A stretch of DNA of 64,000 nt from Metellina segmentata (taxonomy: Eukaryota > Arthropoda > Arachnida > Araneae > Tetragnathidae). Below, piece after piece: positions 32,448 through 43,454 of this stretch (the stretch's first letter is position 1; each line of letters starts with the position of its first letter). The stretch covers positions 56,391,573 through 56,455,572 of the forward strand of contig OX375873.1 of assembly GCA_947359465.1 (NCBI GenBank), written 5' to 3'. A program made the position numbers and the translations under genes. The notes under the pieces are model-generated. The model had not been told where the DNA came from. It ran no database searches and saw only the letters and a program-made list of their open reading frames with translations.

Positions 32448-34202
32448 TAGTGATGCAAAAAACCCGGGAATTTTGGAAGAGGGGAATAAACACGGGAATT
32501 TTGGGGAATAAACCCGGAACTTTGGGGAACATTGGGAATAAACTAAACCAACCATTTTTTCACATTTTATGGCTTCTTTTGGTTTGATGCTAAGTAAAAC
32601 TATAAAGAGAATACCCCATATATATAAAACTACAACCTGGAAAATTGTTTCAATAAAATTTAAGTTTTCTTTTTTGGTGGAAAATATCGGTTTATTTTTA
32701 TTGTAAAAACAACATCAGCATTTATATCCAAATCCAGATGAATGTTGATGTGATGGTTTTGTTCCGAGAACTAGCGGCAAAAAATAAGATGAATGTTTGC
32801 ATCAAAAACAATACTTTTGTAAACATTTCATATTATCTTTATATAAAGCAGTTACAATTTACTCTCTACTTTACTGATGATTCAATTTGGCACCGGCACT
32901 TGTAAGCCTTTTATGAGGGATTAATAGCTGAAAAAAACAACGCAAAATCAAGCGGCTCTACTTGTAGATTCTGATAGTCCTGGATCCATATACATAGTTT
33001 CAACGTCCGTTATCACCTCTTGGGATACCACAATAACTGAAGGTTCATCGGCATCTGCCAAAGAATATATAGGTAAAGACATTATTTGGGGTTTTTAACG
33101 CATTTTTTTAAATGCTTTGTCATTTTAGTAGCATTTGGTACCAGATACTTCTTGTGGCAATACCTGCATTTAGCAGTCTTTTTATTGCCATGACCAAACT
33201 GACACCACACTGTTGAAGTTGGTCTTACCATTATCTGGAACACAAATCATCCCATTAGCATGAAATAGAACACTAAATTAAATTTTAAATGCTAGAGTTC
33301 CCAATTAAAAGTTGTCAAAAGTACAAAACAACTAAGTTGCTCTTAGCATTGATTGCATTATACGTATTACTTATATAGATTGATCTGAACTCATGAAATT
33401 CAATGTTTCTAGTTCATGCATGAAACTGTTAAGTAAAAATACCAAAAGCAAAATTTAAAAACAAAATGCTCAGAATTCCAATAAATATCAAATTAGATTT
33501 TTAAATTTCCAACCAAACTTATACATAGTAAAAACCTGATTTTATGTTGGGAAGATAACTTTATCAATTGCTAATTGAAGTTTTAAAATTAGAATATAAT
33601 CACATTCAAAGAGCTAGTCAAAGAAACTATTAATTCACTGGGATATCAATTTGCATAAAACGATGACAATATAAATAGGAAACAGCCAATCCAGAGAATT
33701 ATTCAAAGGTTCATAATATATAGTCAGAACTATGCAAAGGTTTGAATGCACACAAGGGTTCACTTAAAAAGTTTGTTCTTATGGCTCATTGACAAAAAAG
33801 ATTTAGCTCAAAAATATTGTCATCGCATGCGCCTATTAGTACTAGTAATATCCACAAAATCTCATTAATATTTACCTTTCAATTTTTGTAATTTGCAAGA
33901 TGGCAAAATTTAGGAATAAATGATATTTTATTTCTTTAAGACGAAAATTTTCTAAAATTGAAAGGGTCAATGCAAACAGATGTTAGAGCCCGCGAAAAGA
34001 GTACACGTTTGAAGTTGCTGTTATGAACTATTAAAGAGTTTCTAAAAAAATTATTGGTTTAAAATTTTCCAGACAAAAAACATTAAAAATTTTCAAAATT
34101 CCCGAAACTTCAAAATTCTGGGAAGTTTTCAGAATTCCCTTCCCAAAAAACCGGGTTTATTCCCGGGAATAAACCGGGTTTTTTCCACCCTTTGCAACAC
34201 TA
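32448..34202 (-). mobile_element. hAT-like element with BED-finger ORF
   Basis: The ends are imperfect inverted repeats TAGTGATGCAAAAAACCCGG and (complement of right end) TAGTGTTGCAAAGGGTGG, then AAAAAACCCGG. The sequence at 30,683-30,700 shows the site without it. No catalytic transposase is present. A BED zinc-finger fragment on the minus strand supports hAT. The target-site duplication is not clean. Confidence 0.7.
33082..33231 (-). pseudogene. BED zinc-finger fragment of a hAT transposase
   Basis: A 49-codon ATG-to-TAA frame encodes a BED-type finger: V-W-C-Q-F-G start, A-K-C-R-Y-C as the Cys pair, then T-K-H-L-K-K-C where a His/Cys pair closes the metal site. BED fingers bind DNA at hAT transposase N-termini. 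Here the frame stops right after the finger, so only the DNA-binding module survives. It could be a relic or a trimmed repressor-like peptide; nothing distinguishes these. Confidence 0.6.
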
Positions 34203-34226
34203 TGTGCAGGTGGTTTTTATACTATA

Positions 34227-34837
34227 CTAGCCACTGCGTGGCTAGCCCGGCGTTGCCCGTGGTCCGCAAACCAACACCACGGGCAACGCCTTGATGTAAG
34301 GTATTAATCTGGTCTTTCAAATCCGTTGAAGATATATTCAATTAAAAAATTATTTATTTAAAGAAAATCATATTTTTAGGTATCAATCTAAACTGAAATT
34401 TTCCTCAGATTTCAAATCCGTTGAAATTTTTACTCTATCTTTAACGATCTTGGAGATAGAAAAAAAAAGAACTGACTTCAGTTAAAAGATTTATTGTCTG
34501 GCTGGAAATTTATTCGTCCGCGCAAAATCAAAGCGGAAATGAAAAAAATATAATTTTTCTCCGCGTACTTTGGATGAAACAATCTGGCATGATTCCAAAC
34601 CCTGACTGCAAGGTCACACGGGTAGAAAAAGTTCTCCGCGTTTGTAAAAGCGATGGTGGATAAAACTATTAAATTCATTTAAAAATCTTCTAGATGGAAT
34701 TTTAAAATTCACCGTGACCCAAAAATTGAAAATAATTCGGACTACCTGTGTGCCAAATCTCATTGCTATAAGTGCTATAGAATCGTCAGGATTTTTCGGT
34801 CTCAAACAGACAAACACTTCCTTTTTATAATATTAGA
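34227..34837 (-). mobile_element. Helitron family C, non-autonomous, inverted copy
   Basis: Minus-strand start is TCTAATATTATAAAAAGGAAG (in part). The 3' end has a strong hairpin (GGCTAGCCACGCAGTGGCTAG) and CTAG at 34,230-34,227, preceded by GGCGTTGCCCGTGG palindromes. It is related to 29,682-30,399. Confidence 0.75.
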
Positions 34838-35112
34838 GACAAAGCTTCGATAGTTTTAAATCACAAATCTGAATATTTCTCACCGTTACAAGAACGAAAT
34901 CTTTGAGAGTGGATTGCATATAATAAAATAGTGTTCCATTAATAGCCCCAATAATGAAAGAAGACGAATACCTACACTCATGCTATAAGTGAAACATTAA
35001 AGAAATTACGTTCTCTGTTTCTATTTAGAAAGAATTCTAAATAGTTGAATAAATACTTAGAGCATCAAAAAATACGAGATTCAGCGCAATTAGTTTTTTC
35101 CTTCCTAATGAA

Positions 35113-35440
35113 GAAGACCAACCGGTATAGTGGTTAAGGTGTTAGCCTCTAGATAGGAAGGTTCCTGGTTCGAATCCGGGTTCGGGCATGGATGTTTGTA
35201 AACGTATGGTGTAGAGGCGGCTGGTGCACCTTAAATCTGTCGTGGCCGAAAGTCCTCACGTTGGGTTGGCGTGGAAGTTTGGAGAGTGGGGTGCCAGCTC
35301 AGGTGTTGCTTCGTCATCTGATCGTGGTTCAAAATTACGAGGTGTTGTCCTCGGATCTTTCTCTCAAGGGACTGATCCCGGACCGTCGTCAATAGCCCGT
35401 TGTGTTGCTCTAGTACGACGTTAACTAAAATTACCATTAC
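35113..35440 (+). mobile_element. tRNA-derived SINE (family 1), full length, plus strand
   Basis: The head begins GAAGACCAACCGGTATAGTG with A-box-like GTATAGTGGTTAAGG (about 35,124) and B-box-like GGTTCGAATCC (about 35,167). It is flanked by CTTCCTAATGAA (35,101-35,112 and 35,441-35,452). It is near-identical to 4,405-4,731 by eye. Confidence 0.93.
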
Positions 35441-35564
35441 CTTCCTAATGAAATGCCCAATGAGTCTTTACCAGTGTATTTCTCTCATTCTAAAATTTTC
35501 CATGCGTGTGTTTGGAGTATTAGCCCAAGACATGTTTTAAGCAATATGAATCCTTCACGAAAGG

Positions 35565-35815
35565 GGTAGCGCAGTTAATAGAGTAGTCGGATTAGTTCGG
35601 TCGCAATTTCGAAACTCGATCCAACCAAAGACCGTCGTAATGTGCCGTGGCCTCAAATGTCCTTGGTAGTTTGAAATTACGGTGCCAGTTCAGGTGTTGA
35701 TATAATCATATGTCCGTGGTTCAAAATGACGAGCTGTTGTTCTTTCCGTACAGGATTGATCACAGACCGTGGCCAATAGCCTGTTCTGTTACTCCAGTGC
35801 GACACGTAAATTCAA
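35565..35815 (+). mobile_element. tRNA-derived SINE (family 2 type), diverged
   Basis: The head has GGGGTAGCGCAGTTAATAG and a degraded B box. The body shares GTGCCAGTTCAGGTGTTG and the CAATAGCC block with other copies. Confidence 0.6.
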
Positions 35816-35908
35816 CCTACCTCTAACAACTTATTTTTATCCCTCTCTCACCACGATTTTGATAGAAGAATTTAACAGAAAATGTGGATGAAACTACTCA
35901 TCGGTCGG

Positions 35909-36020
35909 ATTAATGTCCGACGCACATTAATTTCCTTTTAATGTGAAATGTTCGTTTTAATGTAATTAATGTCCGACGCACATTAATTTCCTTTTAATGT
36001 GAAATGTTCGTTTTAATGTA
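35909..36020. repeat. Tandem duplication of about 56 bp
   Basis: A unit containing GTCCGACGCACATTAATTTC occurs twice in direct order. Confidence 0.85.
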
Positions 36021-36054
36021 TTTAAAAAAAATTCAGCTCGTGTAGGTAGATATT

Positions 36055-36335
36055 TTAATTAACTTCACACTTGAGCGACACAACGGGCTATTGGTGACGG
36101 TCCGGGATCATTTCCGAAGGGAAATAATCGAGGACGGTACTACTTAATTTTGAACCACGGTCGGATGACGAGGCAACATCTGTGAGCTGGCTACCCACTC
36201 TCAAAAGTACCACACCACGCCAACGTAAAAATTTAGCTCAAAAATGAGAATCGTCTGTAGTATCCTGGATCTTTCCCTTTGGGATTTGATCCTGGACCAT
36301 CACCAATAGCCCGTTCTGTTGCTCCAGTGTAACGT
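36055..36335. mobile_element. Fold-back pair of SINE body fragments
   Basis: 36,055-36,230 is a minus-strand SINE body (CAACGGGCTATTGGTGACGG). 36,245-36,335 is the same end in plus orientation (CACCAATAGCCCGTTCTGTTG). Both lack a head. Confidence 0.6.
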
Positions 36336-36523
36336 TATTTAAAAAATAACAAATACTTCTGTATTGTTCAACTGGTGCTTCAAATGGCACACTAACTTTA
36401 TGTATGGGACATTTTCTGTTATGCTTAATATAGGTGGCGAGTGTACGGCGGGTACGAGTTTCCTGTATGTATTCCGAACTCGATGTCAGTACTTCGTTAA
36501 TAATTACAAATTGATATACACTA

Positions 36524-36830
36524 CTGTTTGTGAAATTTGCAACACCATGAAGGAATCTTGCAAATTAAACGAAAACTTGTAGGAAATGTGCAAATGTTTA
36601 GAATTACAAAGCGATCACGCACGCCCTTTAAACTTCCTAGGGTGAGCCGTGTATAAAAACTACTGTGAATGTGCGTTGAAAAGTGTGTATCGTCGTTTGA
36701 CTGATTGATTAGAAGTCAATATTCCTCACCAAAAACGCAGATTGCCATACATACAAGCAACTAACGGAGTTCGAACGGGGCGGTATGATCGGCCTCCGTG
36801 AGAGTGGACTTGCGTATCTTGAAATCACAT
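36524..36830 (+). pseudogene. Truncated Tc1-like element, 5' end only
   Basis: The left terminus resembles the start of the element at 19,303 (TACACTACTG..., then GCAACACCATGAAGGAA). A transposase start follows at about 36,740 with F-E-R-G-G-M-I-G-L-R-E-S-G-L in its first helix-turn-helix, ending abruptly near 36,825. Confidence 0.6.
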
Positions 36831-37670
36831 TTCTTTTGTCTTTCAAAAATATCTTAAGACTCATCATGTTGATAACACACTTCTCAAAACTTATCCCAGC
36901 AATCTGTAGGTTTTATATGAGCTTCTAAAACACTACTCCAGAAATACAAAAAAAAAAAAAAAACTTAAAAAAAGAAAATCACATACTGCTGACAAAAGGG
37001 TTTGCGCTGCCCCTCTGGTTTCGACAGTTTCTGTGGGATCACGAAGTTCTTTTATAGCAGGGACAGCGAACCTTTTTAAGAAGTTGGTCAAATTTTGTTC
37101 ATTATTTTTTTTCGTACTAGCTCGTGGGTCACTTGGAAAGGGAGCATGGCAAAAAAACTACTTTCTTAGAGCAAAAAATCGATACAAAAGGGGATAAATC
37201 ATGCCCAACCCCTTGCACCGAGTTTTTAATGAACATGTTCTATATAAAAGAACCATAGTTCTGGAAACCATAGTTATAACCTGATTTATAAAAATCGGTT
37301 GGCCGATAACCGGTTATTTTCTGAGAGTTGACACCCCTAGTACTTCCATTATCTATACGCTCTCCAGTACACACCGTCGAATTCAGAAGCGTTCCGTTTG
37401 ATGACTGAACTTAAGCTTTAATACACATATGTTGACTTAGTGAAGTTGTCAGATAAAGTTATTGAACTCGTTTTAAGTATAAAATTTTTTTTTAAAGAGT
37501 CGTGAGCCACTCCATTTTTTTTTAATTAGAAAAAACAAAGTTTTGCCATTTTGTCACCTCCGTCTGTGAGGACACCCAAGGCGGCCCGCACCCCTCTTCC
37601 TACGCCACTATAAATTGTGCCTACTTAGCACGAGGGGAATGATTTGAATATACATCAATGGCAAAAGAAA
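36831..37670. other. Decayed repeat sequence, no gene seen
   Basis: Contains GCAGGGACAGCGAACC near 37,060 and GTCGTGAGCCACTCC near 37,500, both reminiscent of decayed hAT-type ends, plus an A run at 36,949-36,963. I cannot delimit an element. Confidence 0.3.
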
Positions 37671-37671
37671 A

Positions 37672-37887
37672 CAACGTACATTTTACGAGTCTTCAAAAAA
37701 CGTATATGATCGATGAGTTTAAAAAGGCACGAAACTCCGCAGAAATGAAAGGCTTAACATCAATCATTACGGTGGATTGAGAAATGAAACGTTCGAGTTT
37801 TCTTTTCCTGTTCTGAAATTTTTTTTAAAAACCACCTATTAAAGCCAATTTTATTTTTAAAACCTTAATATCATATAAAACCATTTT
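37672..37887. repeat. Direct repeat of about 200 bp, left copy
   Basis: Shares ACGTACATTTTA, CGATCGATGA, TTTTCTTTTCCTGTTCTGAA and AAAACCACCTATT in order with 38,171-38,355. A SINE lies between the copies. Confidence 0.75.
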
Positions 37888-37890
37888 TGG

Positions 37891-38170
37891 GTAATAGTAA
37901 TTTTTAATTAACGCCGTACTAGAGCAACACCACGGGCTATTGACGGCGGTTCGGGATCAATCTCCTAAGGTAAAGGCTAATCCGAGGGCAACACACCCCA
38001 CTCTTCAAACTTCCACGCCAATCCAACGTGAAGAGTTTCGGCCACGAGATTTAAGGTGCACCAGCCGCCTCTACACCATACGTTTACAAACATCGATACA
38101 CTGACCAGGATTTGAACCAGGAGCCTTCCGATCTAGAGGCCAACACCTTATCCACCAGACCGGTTGGTCG
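37891..38170 (-). mobile_element. tRNA-derived SINE (family 1), diverged
   Basis: It has the same head (ACCGGTTGGTCG at the high end) and tail as family 1, with about 50 bp missing from the body near 37,985. The copies of the 200-bp repeat flank it. Confidence 0.8.
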
Positions 38171-38355
38171 ACGTACATTTTAAGAATCTTCAAAAACGTA
38201 TACGATCGATGATTTTTAAAGAGGGACAAAACTCAGCAGAAATGAAGCGTTTCGAGTTTGCGTCACTCTTAGTAGTTTTCTTTTCCTGTTCTGAAACAAA
38301 TTTTAAAAACCACCTATTGAAAGCTTACATTATTTTTTAAAACCTTTATATCGTA
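38171..38355. repeat. Direct repeat of about 200 bp, right copy
   Basis: The partner of 37,672-37,887. It ends where the reversed Helitron starts at 38,356. Confidence 0.75.
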
Positions 38356-38534
38356 CTAGCAGAAAGACCCGGCTTTGCTTGGGTTGAATTAATAATATGT
38401 TGATTAAAAAGTCATCATCAATTATTTTTCATAAAAAAATCTTAGCATCAGTTAAGTGTACGGGAAAAAAATTTAATACCAATTGAACTTCTCCATTGCT
38501 TCTACAATTTACTTCGGACCCAAATATGCATATA

Positions 38535-39412
38535 CAGGGTGGTCCCGAATTCATGGTACAAACTTTAATGGTAGGTACAGGACATTGTAACAATGATTTA
38601 TTGTATAGGAATGTATAGTCGCAAGTGACGCGGTGAGGCGTAAACAGGGGAAATAAAAGGAAAGAGAAATGGAGTGATCGGTTGGTATCATTGCCGGTAG
38701 AGGGCAGTAGATGTCTAGCCGCTGTTGAACATGATGCATCGCAGTAGGGAAAAGCGCCATTCACAATTGTGCTGCCGTAGACGATGGGTGACTTTACGTA
38801 TGCAGAAAAAGCAGACATGCATTACATGTACGGCCGTGCAAATGGTAACGGCAGAGCTGCGTTACGAATGTATCGCGCGGAGTATCCTGATCGACGAATG
38901 CCGGATCATAGAATTTTTCAACGGTTACATCGTCAACTTTGTGAAACAGGTGCGTTCGACGTCAACAGACATGGATTGGGCGTGGTGGACCAGTCCCTTG
39001 GCCACCCCGATCTCCCGATTTATCGAGCCTCGATTACTTTTTATGGGGACATCTAAAGCATCTTGTTTATGAGACTCCAGTTGACTCAGATGAGGATCTC
39101 GTCGCTCGCTTATCTGTAGCTGCTGCAGGTGTGCGTGAAATACCAGGCATCTTTGAACGTGTACGCCAATCGCTCCACCGACGCTGTCAAGCATGTATCG
39201 ATACTGGTGGACGCAATTTTGAACAATTACTGTAAACATGACACTTGTCAACAACGCTTTCAATAAAATCTTTGTTTTTCCTTTCGGCCGTTATTTCCCC
39301 TGTTTTCGCCTCATCGCGTCACTTGCGACTATACATTCCTATACAATAAATCATTGTTACAATGTCCTGTACCTACCATTAAAGTTTGTACCATGAATTC
39401 GGGACCACCCTG
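38535..39412 (+). mobile_element. Internally deleted mariner-type element with DUF4817-like protein
   Basis: Terminal inverted repeats of about 120 bp, nearly perfect, begin CAGGGTGGTCCCGAATTCAT, with TA on each side. The Helitron copy at 13,885-13,900 shows the empty TA. Only 878 bp remain. Confidence 0.88.
38784..39234 (+). pseudogene. Deleted transposase: DUF4817-like HTH plus C-terminus
   Basis: 38,784-38,970 encodes a DUF4817-type helix-turn-helix (Y-A-E-K-A-D-M-H-Y-M-Y-G, then R-I-F-Q-R-L-H-R-Q-L). The catalytic core is missing. From about 39,030 another frame encodes the usual C-terminus (F-L-W-G-H-L-K, Y-E-T-P-V-D-S, I-F-E-R-V-R-Q-S) to the stop near 39,234. The deletion and frame change make it non-functional. 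Confidence 0.82.
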
Positions 39413-41561
39413 TATGTTGTATCTAACCATATAATCAATTTCATATTCGTCACACTTCTGCTGAAGTTGATTTTAAGTTTTCGAGTGACTACGAATATTC
39501 CCGTGCATTCAATTTCAGTAAAACTGGCGAATTTTCGGTGGATAGTCTTGCACTTAGTTTTCCTATGAATATGTTTTCATTGTACCATTCTTTCACCTAG
39601 TATGCGATATTTTCGAATTTCATCATCAATATGAGAAGATGGTACATTAAATTGTTACAACATTCGTTACTTATTTAGTTTGAAGCAAACGCAATTTTTC
39701 TTGCAAATTCCACTCAGCGGCAGGTGGAATAACGGAATTTCTGTTAGATATATAAAGCAGAGTTGACGTTGTCTGTTCTCTACACTAATCCACACATTTG
39801 GTACACTTATATTTTAGAACCCTGCGGATATGATAGGCTAAATATTAACCCGCGTTCTATTTGTCCAAGGGGGCTAAAAATTTACGGCATTTGTGACTAA
39901 TTTAATTTGAAGCAAACGGCACTTTTTCCAGAAAATTCCATTAAGTGGCATGTGGAATAACAGAGCTTTTGTTATATACGTGTCATCAGAGTAGACAAAT
40001 TAAACCCAATCGATAACAATTTTTTAATAAACAGAAGGTTGATTTTACAGCGCTTTTACAAAAAGAAAATCACTTTCAACGAACGATTCACATGCATCTA
40101 AGTTGCGTAAGAGCAGCTTAAATAGAGTAAGCAACCTCGGCTTTCTCCCTTTTAAGACATAAAATTTCGATTTTTCAAAATTACTTAGTGTGATATTATT
40201 TCAAGATCAACAAAGTCTTGTTAAAAATTTCCTTTTCTCCAACGCACATCGTTTTAAATTGAACCCTTATGGTACTTTTTAAGATCAGAAATTTGGTTTC
40301 TAAATGGAAAGCACGTATCTATTTAGAGTGATATATGTAATTACTTGACTATGGAGTACAACTTACAATGACACCCATGAAACACGAAAATCAAATGAAA
40401 TTTAATTTTTTTTAATCGTCTTTCAATGAAAAGCTATATCAAAATTTTGAAATATATTTTGAACAACTAAGTATGACTACTTAAGAAATATTTTGAATTG
40501 TAAATTTGATTTATTCTTTTTATCTACACACTATTACGTATTCAACCAAAGACTTAAAGAAAGTTATGGAAATATACATATACCACCACGAAAGTATCCA
40601 TGTCTAGTGATATTTTGCAAGTAATAAATAAATAAAATCCAACTCCTAAATAATATTTCTGGTATAGGTAACATACTGGAACACATAATGTAAACAGAAA
40701 CAAAATTCCAATCCTTAAAACAGGCAGATTTCTGAATAAAAAATATCTGTTCTAGCGTGTTGAATTTCGATTTCCTGAATACATTCTGAAGTAAAACAAT
40801 TGGACAAAAAACTTGAACAATATTGATAAAAACAATAATGATTTATAAGCAAAAAAGAATACATATTTATAATACTTGGGAATCCTCAAATATGATCGCA
40901 ACCATCTCGTTTTCAACTCAAATATCCCAAAAAAGAATTATAAATCAAATTAAACATTAATTCTGAGGTTGCCAGATACTGAGTTTATAATACTTGGGAA
41001 TCCTCAAATATGATCGCAACCATCTCGTTTTCAACTCAAATATCCCAAAAAAGAATTATAAATCAAATTAAACATTAATTCTGAGGTTGCCAGATACCGA
41101 GTAGCAAAATTACGCTTTTATGAACAATGAGTTTATCGTTTGGGCTTTTCGTGCTCCATTATAAAATTTAAGTAAATATGAAATTAAATGTTCTAAATAT
41201 TCTTCTTCATCAATCACATATTTATAAATATTATTTTTATCATGGGAAGAAATAAAAATTCAGTTCAAACATAAACATTATAATTGAATTTTTTAAAAAG
41301 AAAATTGGTTTTTGATCAACACTGGTAAAGCAATCTGAGATGCGTATAGCAATCGTTTTATACTCAATGTTATTTCAAATTGCTTTTGGCCGCTTAGGAT
41401 TCGAATTTTTCAAAATCCTTTCTTAGTGCACCCCTACGGTATAAGAAGAAACACCCTGCAAAATTTCAGCTTCCTAGGACTTGTAGTTCTTGAGATACAG
41501 TGATGAGTCAGTCAGTCAGTGAGTGGTATTTGAATTATATATATATATAGATAAAACCATT

Positions 41562-43067
41562 GGAACAGCTACACTCTACGTTTATGAGCGATGGCAACGG
41601 GCTTGGCAAATTTTTTGGCGAACTGCTAAAGTCGCCAAGGAAATAATTATTTCCTAACTCTTTTTCTGTCACAAATTTTTTTCTTTTTACAACACACTTC
41701 AGAACGTTTTGAAAAGTATATATTTTTAAAACTTTCACAAAAAGTAGTAAGCTTAAGCACATTTCAAAACAAATTTTTGTGAACCAGCAGAGAAACTAAA
41801 CTACGAATGTTGGGTAAGAAAACCTTAAAACTTATATCAATTACGCTAAATACAGTGGGCATATTAAAAAAGAAAAAAAAGCAAGAAATAATACAACCTG
41901 ATAACGTCCGAATTATTTCGTAAAAAAATAATAAAAACGAAAATGGTTAAAAAAAAAAAAAATTCTTAATCATGTCGTTAAAACTATTATAATAAAACTA
42001 GGGGGCCCGCCCCCTGCTCGCCAACCCCCGGAGGATTGCTTCGCAATCCTCATAGGTTCGCTGCGCGAACCTATACTCGCTTCGCTCGCATTAATGAAGA
42101 CATGTGTCCTAGCAGAAATAATTGTTTACAAAATATGATGTTCCAAAAAATATTTTTCAAATCTAATTTTGCTGTATTACAGAAAGTAAATATACAGTAA
42201 TAATAATGAAGACATGTGTTCTAGCAGAAAGAATTGTTTACAAAATATGATGTTCCAAAAAATATTTTTCGAATCTAATTTTGCTGTATTACAGAAAGTA
42301 AATATACAGTACCCTGGAATCCGAATTCAAATGAAATCTTTCAGCAGATTTTGAGTCGAAATGTGAGCGCTGCTTTGGAAATTGAATACCCAGCATGCTG
42401 TTTGTGTGTACATCTCCAGCACTCTCGACTCACCCACACTTTTTCATTGAGTTTGTTGTCGAAAGTTATAGTGCAAGCGTTTTGTTGAAATATAATTGTT
42501 ACCCCTGAAAAGGACTGTTTTTAAATGGCCCTGAAATGATCCACCGCTTTCTTATTATAAACTGCAACAGCTCGACGAAAATTCATTTTTTTTTCAATAA
42601 AATTTCATCCGATAACACTATAAATTCAATTGAAGCGCGAGGCTTCGTGGTATAATCGTTCAATGTTTCCAAAACGCGATAACAAATAACGTCTTTTTTG
42701 CGTGCCACGTAAGAGAATTATATATATAGATAAATATTCCACAACTGTCAAAATACAAATAAATGGACCACTAGTATCACAGAAAACGATTTAAAAGGAC
42801 CAATGCAATCAAAGGATATTTTAAAAACAAAATAACCAATGGGAGTAAAGAAAAAAATTTCAAACGAATCAATGAAATCAAACGACTTTAACGGATTTTA
42901 AAACAACTTTCTAGAATATTCAAAATGAAATGTTCCGTTTTCCGGGGTTGCCATGAAAACCGTAACGAAAGATGGGTGGCCTTAATTTATCGTAACTAGC
43001 TACAAGAAGTGCGCCAAAAAAAACGCCAAGCCGTTGCCATCAGTCATAAACGTAGTGTAGCTGTACC
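41562..43067. mobile_element. MITE-like element with 8-bp duplication, split by a Helitron
   Basis: Imperfect inverted repeats of about 65 bp start GGAACAGCTACACTCTACG and (complement of right end) GGTACAGCTACACTACG. Flanks AAACCATT at 41,554-41,561 and 43,068-43,075 form an 8-bp duplication, as in hAT elements. Without the nested Helitron it is about 770 bp. No coding region. Confidence 0.75.
41998..42730 (-). mobile_element. Helitron family B, non-autonomous
   Basis: 5' TCTATATATATAATTC at 42,730 and 3' GAGCAGGGGGCGGGCCCCC-TAG at 41,998, inserted between A and T. Internally it repeats a block of about 85 bp (ATGAAGACATGTGT..., at 42,101 and 42,208). It is highly similar to 3,070-3,722. Confidence 0.82.
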
Positions 43068-43454
43068 AAACCATTTTTGGGAAACCACAACATAAATTAA
43101 TAAGTTTTACTTGCCATGCGTAATATAGTTTTTGAGTGGTAACATTACTTAAATACATTTGTCAGAAACACTAACCTCTGTTCTGACAAGTTGGTGTGAA
43201 TCCTGGGGTTTTGAATGAGTTTACCAAGTTGAAAATAACTCGTTTCCACGATTGGCATCTTCAAATTTGTTTTATGATTTAGTGTCAGAATCGAGCATGA
43301 TAGGTAGGGAATAAAATAATTATCTATAGTGAGATCGCAGCATTTGTTTTTACATATTTTTTCCTGGCGAGTTTAGCAGCGTTGCAAAGTCGCCCCCGAT
43401 AATCTTATCAGTTTTGTGTCCATGTAACTAATAAAAGCACAAGCATCCGTAAAT

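Larger units (their letters stand above)
38356..41551 (-). mobile_element. Helitron family A, reversed, carrying a nested mariner
   Basis: The 3' end is CTAG at 38,356-38,359, with a hairpin complementary to GAGCAAAGCCGGG as at 14,041-14,069. The interior up to about 40,290 matches the 3' part of 11,675-14,069 in reverse. Beyond that it differs, and it ends with TCTATATATATATATAATTC at 41,551. A tandem pair of about 118 bp lies at 40,871-41,107. No helicase ORF is seen. Confidence 0.75.

Noticed and set aside
35113..35190. tRNA gene on the basis of A- and B-box-like sequence
   Set aside because: The same tRNA-like block recurs in several dispersed copies with a shared body and target duplications, and does not fold into a standard cloverleaf by eye. 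It is a SINE head.
35192..35395. 67-residue protein, also seen at 4,450-4,653
   Set aside because: This is an open frame inside SINE family 1, repeated at both loci. There is no evidence that it is a protein.
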